Assembly: GCA_022578605.1 (NCBI GenBank)
Contig: MU394153.1
Span: forward strand, 30,634-94,633
DNA from: Camillea tinctor
Lineage: Eukaryota > Ascomycota > Sordariomycetes > Xylariales > Xylariaceae
DNA length: 64,000 nt
Reading direction: 5' to 3'
Below are positions 1 to 11,454 of the stretch, piece after piece (within the stretch, counting starts at the first letter, position 1; the number at the start of each line of letters is the position of its first letter). The notes beneath the pieces are model-generated. The model was not told where the DNA came from. It saw only the letters and a list, made by a program, of their open reading frames with translations, and ran no database searches. A program made the translations under genes and the position numbers.

Positions 1-1548
1 AAATTCAGCCTACGTGCAGTCTTGGTAATAGCTGTGTTACTATTTCTTTGCCGAGCAATGTTCACTTTCCAACTCTACCACGATCCCCTTTTCAACTACC
101 TCGGTATTGACCGGAGTGGTGCTGATGTGGACCGAGAAGGTAGTCGAAACGAGCTACAAGAGCATCTTCCGGTGATGCTGCTACCTTTTGAACTACCGAA
201 CAAGCTCAATTACACGATGAATCAATATGGCAGTATTGTGCTGGCCGGCACGGATTGGCTCGTCCGTGAAACAGCTCCTATCATAAGTGAGGTGGCTGTC
301 CAATGCGGTTGCAGTCGTCCACCTAAAGACTTTTACGACAAAAAGAAGTATTCGTCTAAGTTATGCCAAGCTCTCTGTAGTACTGCTGGCTCGGAAAGTT
401 TCCTGCATTTTCCAGGCACGGGACTTCTTCTATCACTCCAGAGCTCTCTGAAAACAATCAAAGGCGCGCGAAAGTTCTGGCTGGAAGATCTCTCACCTCG
501 TTGGCTTGATATGGCCCATGCACAGGAAGGAGAGCTAAAAAGAATGTTCAAGTATTTGGGCAATGCGAACAGCTATCCTGAAGATCCCCAATGCAGTTTG
601 GGTATCATCTCCACGCCCCCTGCTGATCGACTCAACCCCCATGCTACTACCTTGGTTACCTCTACGTCTCTTTCTTCCTCTTATTATTCTAACGGCGCTG
701 AGCAAGGATTTGCATCAAACAGCGGGAAAGAAACGTATCTTTCCCAATCGGAACTTCAGGCACATCTTCATAATCTTATTCAGCTTCTACATCATCTTCA
801 ACCCAACACCCGCGCCTATGTAGACAACCGTGCTAATGCAATATCTATTTTTGAGAATTCGTTCGTCCCTCGCAACGATCGGCTGCTCCATGCTTACGAC
901 CGAGCTATATCCGGTTTCCTTCCTGACATAAACATCATAGACCTGACCTGGAAAGGCACTATCACAACCTTTGTTCATTGGGAAGAATGGCTCGAAGAAC
1001 TGGGGAAAGTTCTGGTGACGGTTAGAAGAGCAGCTACAAACTTCGATAACCGCTCCCTTAACGAAGGCGATGGTAAAAGTCAACCTAGCAAGAGCAACGA
1101 TGGGGAAAAGAAGAATGACGGTGACAAAGACGAAGCACAACTAGCACTACACGTCCAGACAGCTTGCTCAAAAGCTCTGGGTCATGTACGCGATGCGCGT
1201 AACGCAGCAAATGCCGTAGTACAGAGTATGGAAGCTCTACATCGTGTAGCTAAGACGTATTCAACTAGTGGGTGGAGGGTGAGAAAAACTGTGGCGGATC
1301 TGGAACGTGACGGCATGGTTCCTGTGAATATGATTATAGACACGCTGGAGAATCGCATTGGCGCAGGAATGAGCCCCATAGACTCACAAAAAGAGCAAGA
1401 AAATGGCAATGAGAATGAAACAAAAGATAGAGAAGCACGAGTTAGAGAACAGGTTATTGAAGCATGGATCGTATGGCCAGTGGGAGAAGAGGTGAGAGAG
1501 GATATTGAAAAGGTTTCTACCCTCATGTCGCCTAGAAAGGGGTACTAA
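1..1548 (+). CDS. Membrane-anchored protein of unknown function, 5' partial
   Basis: The frame is open to the window edge. The first in-frame ATG (position 58) falls inside a hydrophobic stretch, so the true start probably lies to the left and the first residues here follow an upstream exon or N-terminus. What is visible is one hydrophobic segment (about residues 2-20 of the window translation, LRAVLVIAVLLFLC), then a roughly 320-residue region with scattered Cys and Trp, a charged Lys/Asp/Gly/Asn-rich low-complexity stretch near positions 1063-1140, and a second acidic stretch before the C-terminal SPRKGY. The layout suggests an N-terminal membrane anchor with the rest on one side of the membrane. 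I do not recognise a family. Codon use and length argue for a real gene; the function is unknown. Confidence 0.6.
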   Translation, partial: KFSLRAVLVIAVLLFLCRAMFTFQLYHDPLFNYLGIDRSGADVDREGSRNELQEHLPVMLLPFELPNKLNYTMNQYGSIVLAGTDWLVRETAPIISEVAVQCGCSRPPKDFYDKKKYSSKLCQALCSTAGSESFLHFPGTGLLLSLQSSLKTIKGARKFWLEDLSPRWLDMAHAQEGELKRMFKYLGNANSYPEDPQCSLGIISTPPADRLNPHATTLVTSTSLSSSYYSNGAEQGFASNSGKETYLSQSELQAHLHNLIQLLHHLQPNTRAYVDNRANAISIFENSFVPRNDRLLHAYDRAISGFLPDINIIDLTWKGTITTFVHWEEWLEELGKVLVTVRRAATNFDNRSLNEGDGKSQPSKSNDGEKKNDGDKDEAQLALHVQTACSKALGHVRDARNAANAVVQSMEALHRVAKTYSTSGWRVRKTVADLERDGMVPVNMIIDTLENRIGAGMSPIDSQKEQENGNENETKDREARVREQVIEAWIVWPVGEEVREDIEKVSTLMSPRKGY

Positions 1549-2640
1549 TACCTGGGATACTGTTCATAAAAATAAAAATCAATTATACATTGATATACAT
1601 AACCTACCTAATGATTATTCTAAGCGATTCCTAGTTAATGTTGCGCTTCACTCCGAAAAGGGTCTAGGCATAATTATTAATCATTAGGGGAGCTAAATCT
1701 AAGCTAAATGTAAGGATTTGGCTAGTTATGGTTGCTTATATGAAGTAATGAGGGATATATAGGACCAAAATCATTCAGTTCAGCGTAAATACCTAATAAC
1801 CTTTGTAGTCCCAGTTCAGGTTGACTAAAGTCAAGGACCAAACATGGAAATAGTAGCAACCCCTTATGCTTCTCTATGGGACATGAGAGTCTCATAATGA
1901 ACGACGTATATGACAGGTCATCGTTCTATAGGGAATTCTCTTACGGGATAGGTCGTACTTACGCTGGCTATGTAGCCCAAAGCCTTTACCTATTTGACTC
2001 AATGTCCTTATTAGGGCACACCCACTTATAAAAAATCCGAGGTATTTATAGGCAGCCTGACCGTAGGTATTCAGAATATTTCTATGTGACAAAAATCCCA
2101 ATTTGAGCTCTAGTGTTCTAGGATATATCTCTTTGCATATGCTCCTCTGATAAACTAGCAAGAAACATTTGCGGTTCGCTTAATATTATTTTATTATAAG
2201 CTCATCTAATGGGATATCCTACCAAACCTGTAGATAAAAGACTGAGTAGTCTCCTGAGTTGCGTCTGATTTAATGGAAGGCTAGTTAGTATATAGTTAAA
2301 AATACGAACGTCGCCTTCTATATGAGCACGAAAACATGGGAATGAAAACTTGGACTGATCCAGGCCCTGAATTTGGCAACAATCGACTATGATGGCGAAG
2401 CCTCTGGAATTAGCATGTGTAATATAGAACTAGAAAGTAATGACCGTCTTTTCCATTCTGCGAGCTTTGTCCTTAAGCTTCTACTTAACAAGTTGGAAGG
2501 GTGAGATATAGTTGGGGAGCGGCATCAGAATCTCAAACTCCAAGAGGAACCGAATGAATTAGGGTTTACTGCGACTTGAGAGTTCTGGATTAAAATATTA
2601 GTAGCTTCTATGTAGATATGGCCAGAGCGTAGAAATTAGG

Positions 2641-2702
2641 TGTTGCGGACCATATAAGGGCCAATTGCCTAAAGGCAATTGGCACATGTCTTTTGCTTCA
2701 CA
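2641..2702 (+). mobile_element. Micro-LTR insertion, copy A (62 bp)
   Basis: It starts TGTTGCGGACCATATAAG and ends TTTTGCTTCACA. It is flanked by a perfect 5-bp duplication TTAGG (2636-2640 and 2703-2707). The centre is a palindrome, GCCAATTGCC / GGCAATTGGC. It aligns over its full length with copies at 2838, 28084, 31559, 43459 and 46330. TG...CA ends and a 5-bp target duplication are the marks of LTR-type integration, yet the length is far below ordinary LTRs. Confidence 0.8.
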
Positions 2703-2837
2703 TTAGGATATTGTGATAAGAAGGCGGTCTTATAGTTGCTTCCGTGCCCGCTGGGGATCCCTGCGACCTCGGTGGAATGGATACTAGTAAGGACATAAAG
2801 CTAACCGCCCGGCTATAGGCTGAAGTTAGTAGGATAC

Positions 2838-2902
2838 TGTCACGAACAAAGCATATTCTAATTGGCTTCTGACAATTAGCTCACATATATGGCACTGCAA
2901 CA
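2838..2902 (-). mobile_element. Micro-LTR insertion, copy F (65 bp), reverse orientation
   Basis: On the minus strand it reads TGTTGCAGTGCCATATATG ... GTTCGTGACA, matching the family consensus through the ATATA box and the GAGCTAATTGTC palindrome arm. It is flanked by a perfect 5-bp duplication GATAC (2833-2837 and 2903-2907). It lies 135 bp from copy A in the opposite orientation, with a different duplication, so it is an independent insertion. Confidence 0.75.
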
Positions 2903-3424
2903 GATACTAAGGTCCATCTAAGGATAAAAGGCATGTAGACATCAGTGGTAATGTTATTTATATCCACTCATGTTCGTCCCAAACCACCACCGGATAGGAG
3001 GTAGTCCAGTGTCTGCATAAATAGTATAAACTTTAATGTATAACTTCCAGGTTGCATAAACATATTCTTGCAGCCTAGTATGGGGTGCCATACGAGCTCC
3101 TATGTATACATATTGGAGCTCTTCTGAAATATTATATTTCATCTTATCCCTTCACTATAACCTCTTACTAATACTGAGCGATCTTCTAAACCCATTTTGA
3201 ATGCTATATCGTAGCTAAAATTCATTATGACAATACCTAGGTACATTTGTTACATGATACATATATAGCACTAGTATAACTATGATCGACATTATATTTG
3301 GTTTTAGATTGGATAGTATGTTACGAGATGGGTAGAAGGAACGGTCGTAACGTAGAAGTGAAAGCACAGGTCGAATCTACCGCTACCGAAGCAATAGTCA
3401 TTTTCACCAGGAATCGCTGCTATG

Positions 3425-4773
3425 TTACTTGGATGGGCCGTAGGTTGCTGCCCAAGCATCATATTCAGGGGCCATCATTAATTGCTGTAGGTTTCGCCTC
3501 CGTATACCTATATTGCCTCCATCGAAGATCGGCAACACCATCGCATTATTAAGTAACTCAGCAAATGGCTGGCTACTATCGTAAGCCGTGCTATATTTGT
3601 GAGTCAGCGTTATCCATTGCTCCCCTTTTCGACGAATACTCACATTCCAACCACATTAATCGCATCAGTGACTGCTTTCACAGCAGCATCACTGCAATAG
3701 ATCTTCGCTGCAAGTGCAAGCTCTCTACGAGCACCATAATCCCCTGGGCCAGCATTCAAAACATGAGCTGCCTTCCACGTCAAAGCACGGCAGGCTTCCG
3801 TTTGCATCTTTATCCCCGAGAGCAAATCAGCGACAGCTTGACGTTCAAGCAAAGGCATTACACCACGACGGTTATCGCCCTTCGCAAAAGCTAACGCAGC
3901 GTCGAAAGCGGCGCGCATAAGACCTACACTCATAGCGCCTACTAGCACAGCGCTACAGTCAAACGAGCCGTTGACAATAAGAGCGCCTTCTCCAGGTCCA
4001 CATAGAACGTTTTTCGCCGGCACCCGCACACTAGCATATTTGATATGAGGACCAGATACTGTTGTGTGACCCATAGTCTCTACTTGGCGGATGACCTGAA
4101 AAGCATCCGGACCATTACGGTCAAGGTCCTCTCGAGTCACAATTATAATCATTATCTTCTCCTTGGGGTCGGCATCGGGTGCTTGAGCAGGCGAGTCGGT
4201 GATATCGCGGCAAACCACGCACGCCAAGTCGGCACCCTTAAAATCCCAGCCCGCACTGTTAGTGGCCCAAATCTTTTCACCATTGATAATCCATTCATCG
4301 CCTTCTCTCCGTGCCGTCGTATTGAGCCCTATACCACCTTTCTCTAGCCAGTTTGCCACGCCTCCAGGCTCCCTAAAAACAAGAGAGGCGAGGGGGGCAC
4401 CCTTTCCAGATAGAAAAGGCTCCAAAAACGCTTTTGTTTCGGGTTTCTGACAGAGGTTGAACGGCGTGAGGCCTAAGCCCGTGGCAAATATTGTTAATGA
4501 CGCGGAAGGCTCAACTACGTAGCACTCTTCTACTAGTATAGCAGCCTCGACAAGGGAGCCTCCATTGCCACCGAAACTAGAAGCAATCTGCCCTTTGATC
4601 AAACCTCCCGCTACAGCGGCTTCGTAGATCGACCGGCTGGCTTTAAAGCGCTCATGTTGGGTAGGGTACATAGTATACATGGCTCGAGCGGGCTTAAGTA
4701 TCTTTTCCGCAAAAGATGCAGCCGCAGCCCGCGCGGCAGCTTCGGATGGACAAAGATGGAAGTCAATTGGCAT
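3425..4773 (-). CDS. Nitroalkane oxidase homologue (acyl-CoA dehydrogenase superfamily)
   Basis: A flavoenzyme expected to oxidise nitroalkanes to aldehydes or ketones with release of nitrite and H2O2. Predicted exons are 3644-4773 and 3425-3590. The 53-bp intron has GTGAGT, a CTGAC branch and ATAG, and splicing rejoins INVVG to TAYDSSQPF. The product is 431 residues, close to the roughly 440 of the Fusarium enzyme. FAD-domain blocks such as ANWLEKGGIGLNTTAR and GWDFKGADLACVVCR match nitroalkane oxidase rather than fatty-acid dehydrogenases. Where acyl-CoA dehydrogenases have a catalytic Glu, this protein has FDGGN with Asp400, corresponding to catalytic Asp402, and Arg407 to Arg409. I chose the start MPIDFHL; an ATG 78 nt upstream (4851) is open but adds an atypical extension. 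The family call is firm; the substrate is inferred. Confidence 0.85.
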
Positions 4774-4975
4774 GATATTTGATTTGTGTGTTCTGAATTG
4801 GTTTGGGGGGGTAGATATGAAGGAGAGACGATAAACATTCGATCCTCTCATGAGCCGAGTCGTTGCGATCCTTTTACTTTACGAGTAAGTGTGGTGTACA
4901 ATGAAGTCTGCTGACGCCATCACACCCATTCGAGTTAGAAGCCATGGGAAGCACATCACGAGTTACTGGTTCTTT

Positions 4976-5006
4976 CCCCCTCTTTCTTACCGTAAGAAAG
5001 AGGGGG
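4976..5006. promoter_or_regulatory. Perfect 15-bp-arm palindrome upstream of the nitroalkane oxidase gene
   Basis: The left arm at 4976-4990 (CCCCCTCTTTCTTAC) is the exact reverse complement of the right arm at 4992-5006, with one base between. It lies about 200 bp upstream of the predicted start at 4773. The core TTAC-C-GTAA resembles a half-site pair for a dimeric regulator. It could be an operator-like site or a cruciform; the role is inferred from position and symmetry only. Confidence 0.45.
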
Positions 5007-8000
5007 GGTTTGTAGAAGCGCAGATAACACCCCAAACCTAGTAAGGCATCTCGATTCTGGTCCAATAGAGATATTGTATTCTATCTCCTAATCAGAGTGT
5101 TACTCGCTTGGCGAAAATACATTATCTATTTCACATGCTCTTTTACTCGTGGTATTCAACATCTAGGATAATGATGCTAGCGGCTGAAATAATTATAGTT
5201 GTGTCAAACTCTTACTTGAAAGACGGTAATTTGATGATTAGAATACTGGTAAACCTTATTTGTCTAGTACGCCACTTACTCCAACCTATCAGTGACGGTT
5301 AGGGGGAGTCCCTAATAACTTACAAAAATATGTGCTTGTAGTCTAAATACGTAGTTATCACAATTCGTTCGGGCGACCAACTGAGCAAAGAGAAGTAAAC
5401 GCTTCACTTCACTTAATGAGTGAGTGGTCATTGTGCTCTAATTCTGTATTCACTATATGGTTACCACCTTGACCGGGACATAACAGTATTATCAGATACA
5501 TTTTTGACATGGCTTAATACCTAGTGTTGGAGGAGATCTTCTTGAATCTTGTATGCTCTTTTCGTTACTGGTTCCGCCACCTTCACATTCATAATTTCTC
5601 GTGTGGAGCCGAGTCAATCCTAGAAAACAGATGAAAGATTCTATCTGTTTGCAAATAAGTCAAGCTGCTCGGCATGATTACCATTGTAGCTAAGTTCCTC
5701 ACGCAAAAAAAAAAAAAGACTACATTTTCCTCTATCTGAAGCTCATATCGTGACAGTTATCACTGTGTCCTAGGCAACACTGCCTTTGTGAGAATCCCTT
5801 GGCAAGAGGACCTGGATGGATGAAGCGCCGGAAGAAGCCGTTGTTTTTGTCTCTATTAAATATCGTGAGATAAGTTCCTAGCTTGTTTCGAGGTAGAAAT
5901 GAAACCGTATTTATGGGTAGTAAATAGGTACCAGTTTGATCTTATATCGTTGGCTCGAGCTCAAGGTTTACGGCTTTTTTTTTTCAGCTGTGGACCATGG
6001 CAGGGCCTTGGCTCTCTTTATGGTCTGTTTCGCATCTTTAGTCATGAATCTACTGGTTCAATTAGTAGAGTTATTTCACTGAGAGAATATTTAAGAGGCT
6101 TAGCTTATATCTTATGTGGATCTTTTTATGTTATGCATTTTGACTAAATCAATGAACAGTAAGGAAGACTGAGCCTGGAAAAGACAATTGTTGGGTATAA
6201 ATTAGATATTTGTATTCAATATAGAAAATAGAATGCAAGTAATTGTCGCATGAATAAACTTGCATCTACCTATGCTAATGAAGGATGGATATATCGTGGG
6301 TAAGAGCGGACATCTCGGTATTAAGAAGGAAATTGATTTATAAGAAAACCCCTCCAGTTCGTCGAATGAAAGATGATCACCGAGATATCCGAGGAGGGTC
6401 GTGAGAAATCTAAGATTGTGGAAGGACCACCAACCTAACTGTGCTTTCCAAGGTAATTTTCTGTGGTTGATGAGAGCCGTAAATTATGAGAGATCGGAAC
6501 GAACCCGGTTTACCTAATGAACCCGGCAATCATTTTCATGAGACTGGCCGACTCGGAAGCAGACCTACAAGTACCGGGAAATCACGGCTCGGCATCATGT
6601 AAGAAGTGTAATGAGCTCTAATGGGAAAATAAGAAAAGGTGGACTGGTAGACTCCTACAAGCACAATGCATCTATCTGGAACGCTACGCGTCGTCATTCG
6701 CCAAGTAACTTTATTATATAGTGGAGAAGCTTTATATGGATATATTATCGAATCTTCAATAGGTATAATTGTAGAGCCCATTGATCTTTTTGGAGGTTGG
6801 TATGCATCTTTCAATTCATTTTATTCTTCATTATGATCATGGCCTACATAGTTCTAGTGACTTAAAGCAGTTTCTATTTATAACAATAAGTCATTAGAGG
6901 CAGTGAGTATAGATCACTATAATAGGTGCCACCTCCCAGATGATACGACTATGGGCAGATTATGACAACGAGATATTCAACTCCCGGTCTCCATTCAACG
7001 GAAAAATACAAAAGTATTACGTATCACCCTTGAATTCTGTACAACTGTAGTATATCTTCATCTGCCTAGTTCCACTTAATCTGCCATCCAAAATTGGCAC
7101 ATATGCTCGTGCGCTGGTTTAAACTAGAGGTAACTAGACCCTTAATTACATTATCATCGTTGACGACACGAGGTGATTACCAACAATGACATACATCGAC
7201 TGGGAACAGCATACTCGGTGGCTAAGCAGTAGATCAAACCATCACATCTTGATGAATGGGTCGTCGACGCTGACATGATTAGCCAATTGACGTTGACGTC
7301 GACTTCTTGGGCTGTGTCTAAACTGAAACGAGTTTATCGGGCACAGGCGCCTTGGTAGGAAAAACCAACAATCATCATGACAGAATCTTGTGTTCACTGA
7401 CACTGGTGTATCAATCATTTATTCCATTTTACTATGCAGCCTGGAATGGAAGGATTCTTTGAATAGTGCGCTACCAGTTAAATCTACTCGTATCTATATT
7501 TACTTGACTGCACTATAATGTTCATGCTCATAACTGGGTTTGTCGTAACTTTTACCTGTTCTAGAACCATGAGCATATTCGTCGTGACCCCTTATTAGTC
7601 ACTGTTTATACTCAGGGGTAACTCTTGGACGTTAAAGCAGGGGCATGACACTTCCCTGATGGGCTGACGGAAAGGGGTTTGGCTTGTAGCCGACTTTGTG
7701 TTGGAATAATTCCGCCTTGGCAGGTTTGAGTATACCGGATTGGGTAAACCAGAATACAAAAGTGAACGCCTCATGGTGGTACTTGCGCTTTCACTTTCAC
7801 TATTTTCTTTTACCTTCCCTTCAGGTTTAAAAAACAATGAAATAGAAAAAAAAAAGTAAGACACAGAGAGATGGTTAATCGAGGAATAATCCCACTTATA
7901 CTATATCTCAATGGTGCACGTAGCTAGGTAGTCATGTATAGACTAAGTGCATCTTTTTAGTGTATGTAGGTAGGCAAGTAGATAACCTAAATATGTACAT

Positions 8001-9363
8001 AGTAGTCCCCGTGTTAGTTTAGCTCCCAAGTCCACAAAGCAAGGTTGCTTTCGTTTTCGGTTGAAAACATCCTAGAGCATTAGGTAGCAACTCAGTGCGG
8101 CACCACAGCCGCAAGTCCCATTTAAAGCCCCGTAATTCACTGGAATCTCCAAGCTTAGAAGCACGTGCGTGTGTGGAATATCTACGGATCAGCTGATAAT
8201 CAATCCAGCCATCAAGGGAACCAACAATACCCTACCCACTAACCCCGCGTATAGGTACCGTTACATGCCGCCCACCCGGGTTTTCTCAGGGCAAAAAAAA
8301 ATAAAGTTGGACCTAGATGTAGTGCCAAGCTTTTTACTTGCATCACAATACTCAGGGATATAAAACGTCCCAATCCTTGGGCTACCTAACCAAACCAACG
8401 GGTTCCGAGGCTGCCATGTTCAACGCTTGGGATATCCGAGGCCCAAGATATAGTATCGTAAGTGTAATGGCTGGGTAACTAGGTATTAACCTGTCTGTAT
8501 CTGGCGACAGCCAAGGAAAATCGCAATATCCCCGTGCGCAATTCTTCTTTCTCTCCATTCCTTTCCCCTTCCTCTTAGCGTTCGTAACCGGTTCATAACC
8601 ATTACCTATGTAATACTACTAGGTAGTAGCTTACCCTTGAGATCGCGGACTCGGGACGGATTGCCGAGCAGGTATCCTGAAATAGAGTTAGCGTATACCG
8701 ACCTGGTTGTCTAATTTGAAACGCATTGAGACAAGTCTCAATACCAAATGTTTTATCTGAAAATGTAGCCCTGAGCGGCTTCAAGCCAGCAGAGATACCT
8801 TTGCCGGTTGTAACATGACATTCCCGGGGTTAGTAGGAAGTCTGCTAAGACCCCGGTCGTTACACCTAACCTGGAAAGTAAACCACCTTGTAGGGCAGAC
8901 CCTGTAACATCGGACAAAGAAAACATATTAAGTTTACCTTGCTATTAGGGGTTGGCCTGTAATCGGACTCCGAATATACCAGCTTTTTACCAACCTTTTA
9001 CTTGGTACTTTCCATCTTAGGTACCTACTAATATACAATGTCTCCAAAGGGCTTGACAAATCACGATTCGAACTATAAGACGGCTTATAGGTCTTGGTTC
9101 GACTTGGATAATATATACCATTCTAAAGTATATTCAAGGACACTAATGAGATCTAGATACAGCATAGAACAAAATGTTACAAATTGCAAATTTTATACAT
9201 TGAAAAGCCATCATGTCGTATACATCCTTGATCCCAACTCCCCTTACCACCTCCTTAAACCCCTGTTGACCCCCCTTTCTCGCCCCCCCCCCCTAAACAC
9301 TATATTCCTTGTACATGATGGGTCCCCTCTCCCTCTCCTGGCAACAAATCTTGAGCAAGGAAT
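5007..9363. other. Gene-poor region, 4.4 kb
   Basis: Short frames occur but none shows a family signature, a plausible exon chain or a conserved motif. Homopolymers are present (A-run near 5705, T-run near 5977, C-run near 9283). I see no RNA gene and no insertion with a clear target duplication. Confidence 0.4.
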
Positions 9364-10074
9364 CTAAGAGTGCGAACCCTCTCCAATGCAGTACGGGATA
9401 GGGTAGGTGGTGCTGTTGCAGAGACGGATAACACCCTCAACCCAGGCAAGATTGCCGTAGTTCTGGCTGAAGTATGTGTCGCTTGTAAAGGCAGTCCTGG
9501 TGGGATCGTCGACGCATCCGCTAATGTAGTTGCCTTGAACACGGCGCACCTTAGGCTGGCTCACGACAACGCCAAATTGGCCGTCCGGTACCGTGTATGA
9601 GAATGTTTGTGATTCCTCGGTGGTCCAGGTCTCTGAGTACGATACAGACATAGATAAGGAGAGAATGTCTTCAATAATGCTAACGTCTACTCCCGCGGTG
9701 GCAGAGACACTGTTGCTGATGCTATAGCCACGGCCGATGGATACGGTAGCACTACCGCCCGCAGCAGAAACAACAGGCGAGATGGCAACATCCCAGTTCA
9801 AGAAGGACGTGTCGGAGGTGACCTGAATCTCCTTGGATTCATCGCATCGTCGGTTCTTCTGGGGAGACGAAGAACGAGCAGAGAGTTCAGGAACTGGCCC
9901 CTGGAGAAGATTGTCACGCTCCACAAGAGCAGCGTACTCAGTCTCCTTGATGATGGCAGAAGTGCCATCACCGCTGATAAGGACAACGTCATCGTAGCTG
10001 AGCTGAGTCGGCTTAGGAGCAGCGGACACAGAGCCGATGACGGCAGCGATCTGGGAGAGTTGGCGGAACAGCAT
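9364..10074 (-). CDS. Secreted celp0028-like protein (effector candidate)
   Basis: A 236-residue, intronless protein. It has an N-terminal secretion signal (MLFRQLSQIAAVIGSVSAAP, cleavage after Ala about residue 19) and then a short propeptide-like stretch. The mature part is rich in Ser, Thr and Val with blocks SYSETWTTEESQTFSY and VPDGQFGVVVSQP. Four cysteines lie in the mature region (RRCDES, SGCVDD, RLCNS, PYCIGE), enough for two disulfides. The overall pattern (DDVVLISGDGT, then a Cys, then FLNWD, GYSISNS and TWTT blocks) resembles fungal proteins annotated as celp0028 effector-like; that match is from memory and unverified. It is transcribed away from another secreted gene at 10988, sharing a 0.9 kb upstream region. 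The role is unknown; secretion is well supported. Confidence 0.75.
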   Translation of the reverse strand: MLFRQLSQIAAVIGSVSAAPKPTQLSYDDVVLISGDGTSAIIKETEYAALVERDNLLQGPVPELSARSSSPQKNRRCDESKEIQVTSDTSFLNWDVAISPVVSAAGGSATVSIGRGYSISNSVSATAGVDVSIIEDILSLSMSVSYSETWTTEESQTFSYTVPDGQFGVVVSQPKVRRVQGNYISGCVDDPTRTAFTSDTYFSQNYGNLAWVEGVIRLCNSTTYPIPYCIGEGSHS

Positions 10075-10987
10075 TTTGAAGAGGCTAATTTGATGTGTGA
10101 CCGGTCAAAAATGAGTGACTGATTTCAAATAATAAATGAGTGCGACAAGTTAAAAACAACTTGAGGATAATGAGTGAATCGATGGGAGGTCGAGGAGCGA
10201 ATGAGGAGTGGTGAGTGGTTGGTGTAGACTTCCAGAAAATATCATCACAACCGTGAGTCTTTATACAAATGGCTTCAAAGAGCACAGGCCCCCTGATGTT
10301 GACTGTCTAGCCGATGTCTTGCCTATTGTTTCCTCATCGGATGTCTCTGAGCTGAATAATCGGGCCCCTGCCGTCTGATGCTTCACGCATGGTGCCAAGA
10401 TGGGTCTTCCCAAGATGTTGGCATTCATGCGGGTAAGCAACCTGAGCTCAGCTAAGCCATCTATTAACCAATTAAACATCCATCCAAAGTATAAGATATC
10501 CATTCAACTATATACGGTGGGCCCTGTGTGTGAGGCGGTGCCCATGATGCATCTGGGGAAGAAAGTCACTTCCTGCTCTATATTACTTTATATACCTATG
10601 CAGACCTCGTGTTACCAGGGTTTCTAAGAAATGATAGATTAGAAGGGGTAGAAATGGATATCACTTGGCAATATACCGATATCTATTACTATTTTGGTCC
10701 CGAGTATAGTTGAGTTGGAGAATCTATAGTAGTTCATGGTATCGCAAATGTTGGGTATAAATGAGATCAACTCACAACATAAAATCAATTCTCTTCAACT
10801 ACTGATTCAGACATCCAGTCCTCTCAACAGACTTGTCACTCTTTGTTGTTCGAGTAGCCTTTCACTCACCCTAATCTATAGAACTATCTATATTCGTTCT
10901 TTTCCTCCATTTGGGATACCCTTCGTTCGTTTTAGTAATATCAACACCAAACCTTATTATTATTCCCTAGAAAACGCCGTCAACAAA
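10075..10987. promoter_or_regulatory. Shared upstream region of two divergent secreted-protein genes
   Basis: This 0.9 kb interval separates the start codons of the two secreted-protein genes (9364-10074 minus, 10988-11454 plus), so it must contain both promoters. A pyrimidine-rich stretch with TCTTTTCCTCC lies at about 10903-10919, 70-85 bp upstream of the plus-strand ATG. No conserved binding site could be assigned by eye. Confidence 0.4.
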
Positions 10988-11454
10988 ATGCAATTCTCCA
11001 CTAGTATTGCTCTCGCCCTTGCCTATCTCGCGGCCTCAGTGTATGTCTCATTCAACCTCTGTTTGTCTTGGGGCCAAATACACTAACTAGACTCTCTAGC
11101 AATGCCAACTTGCACCCTGACTGTGTCTGCAACAACGGTGGTACCTATAACTGGCGTATGACTATCAACGCCTGCACTGTATACAACGACGCAGGCTATA
11201 AGTGGGGTGGAAGCGTCTACAACACACCCACAGGCCGAGTAAGTTAACGCCCCAGCTAGTATTTTCTAAAATATAAAGAAATAAAGAGAAGTCACTAACA
11301 CACTAGGCAGTGTGATGCTGCAGCAAACAGCGACATCGCTGGCAAGGAGTGGGAGGCCGCTTGCAGGTCGGTCGCTACCCAGGGATTCCAGTGTGTGGAT
11401 GGCGTTGGCACTTGCTTTGCCGAACCTAGCAGCGTCCGCGGCAGCTGTTCGTAA
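10988..11454 (+). CDS. Small secreted cysteine-rich protein, three exons
   Basis: Predicted exons are 10988-11040, 11100-11238 and 11311-11454. The introns are 59 bp (GTATGT, ACTAAC, TCTAG) and 72 bp (GTAAGT, ACTAAC, GGCAG). The first TAG of intron 2 (11306) would give an immediate stop, so the CAG four bases later is used. The 111-residue product starts MQFSTSIALALAYLAASV, a clear secretion signal. The mature part has eight cysteines (CVC, ACT, RCD, ACR, QCV, TCF, SCS), enough for four disulfides, plus several Trp and Tyr. The length and cysteine density fit small secreted effector or defence-type proteins. I recognise no named family. All three exons and both introns are in phase, which supports the model strongly. 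Confidence 0.8.

Larger units (their letters stand above)
1549..3424. other. Gene-poor intergenic region holding two micro-LTR insertions
   Basis: No frame here resembles a gene. The only structures I can support are two 62-65 bp insertion elements at 2641-2702 and 2838-2902, listed separately. The rest is moderately A+T-rich unique-looking sequence. Confidence 0.5.

Noticed and set aside
1182..1526. Minus-strand frame within the first gene
   Set aside because: Antisense shadow of the long plus-strand coding frame.
2641..2702. Palindromic short repeats as CRISPR-like or transcription terminators
   Set aside because: They are dispersed over 44 kb, in both orientations, each with its own target duplication; there is no array and no bacterial context.
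5899..6147. 82-codon frame beginning MKPYLWVVNRY
   Set aside because: No motif, no splice-supported extension, and A+T-driven composition; it looks like a chance frame.
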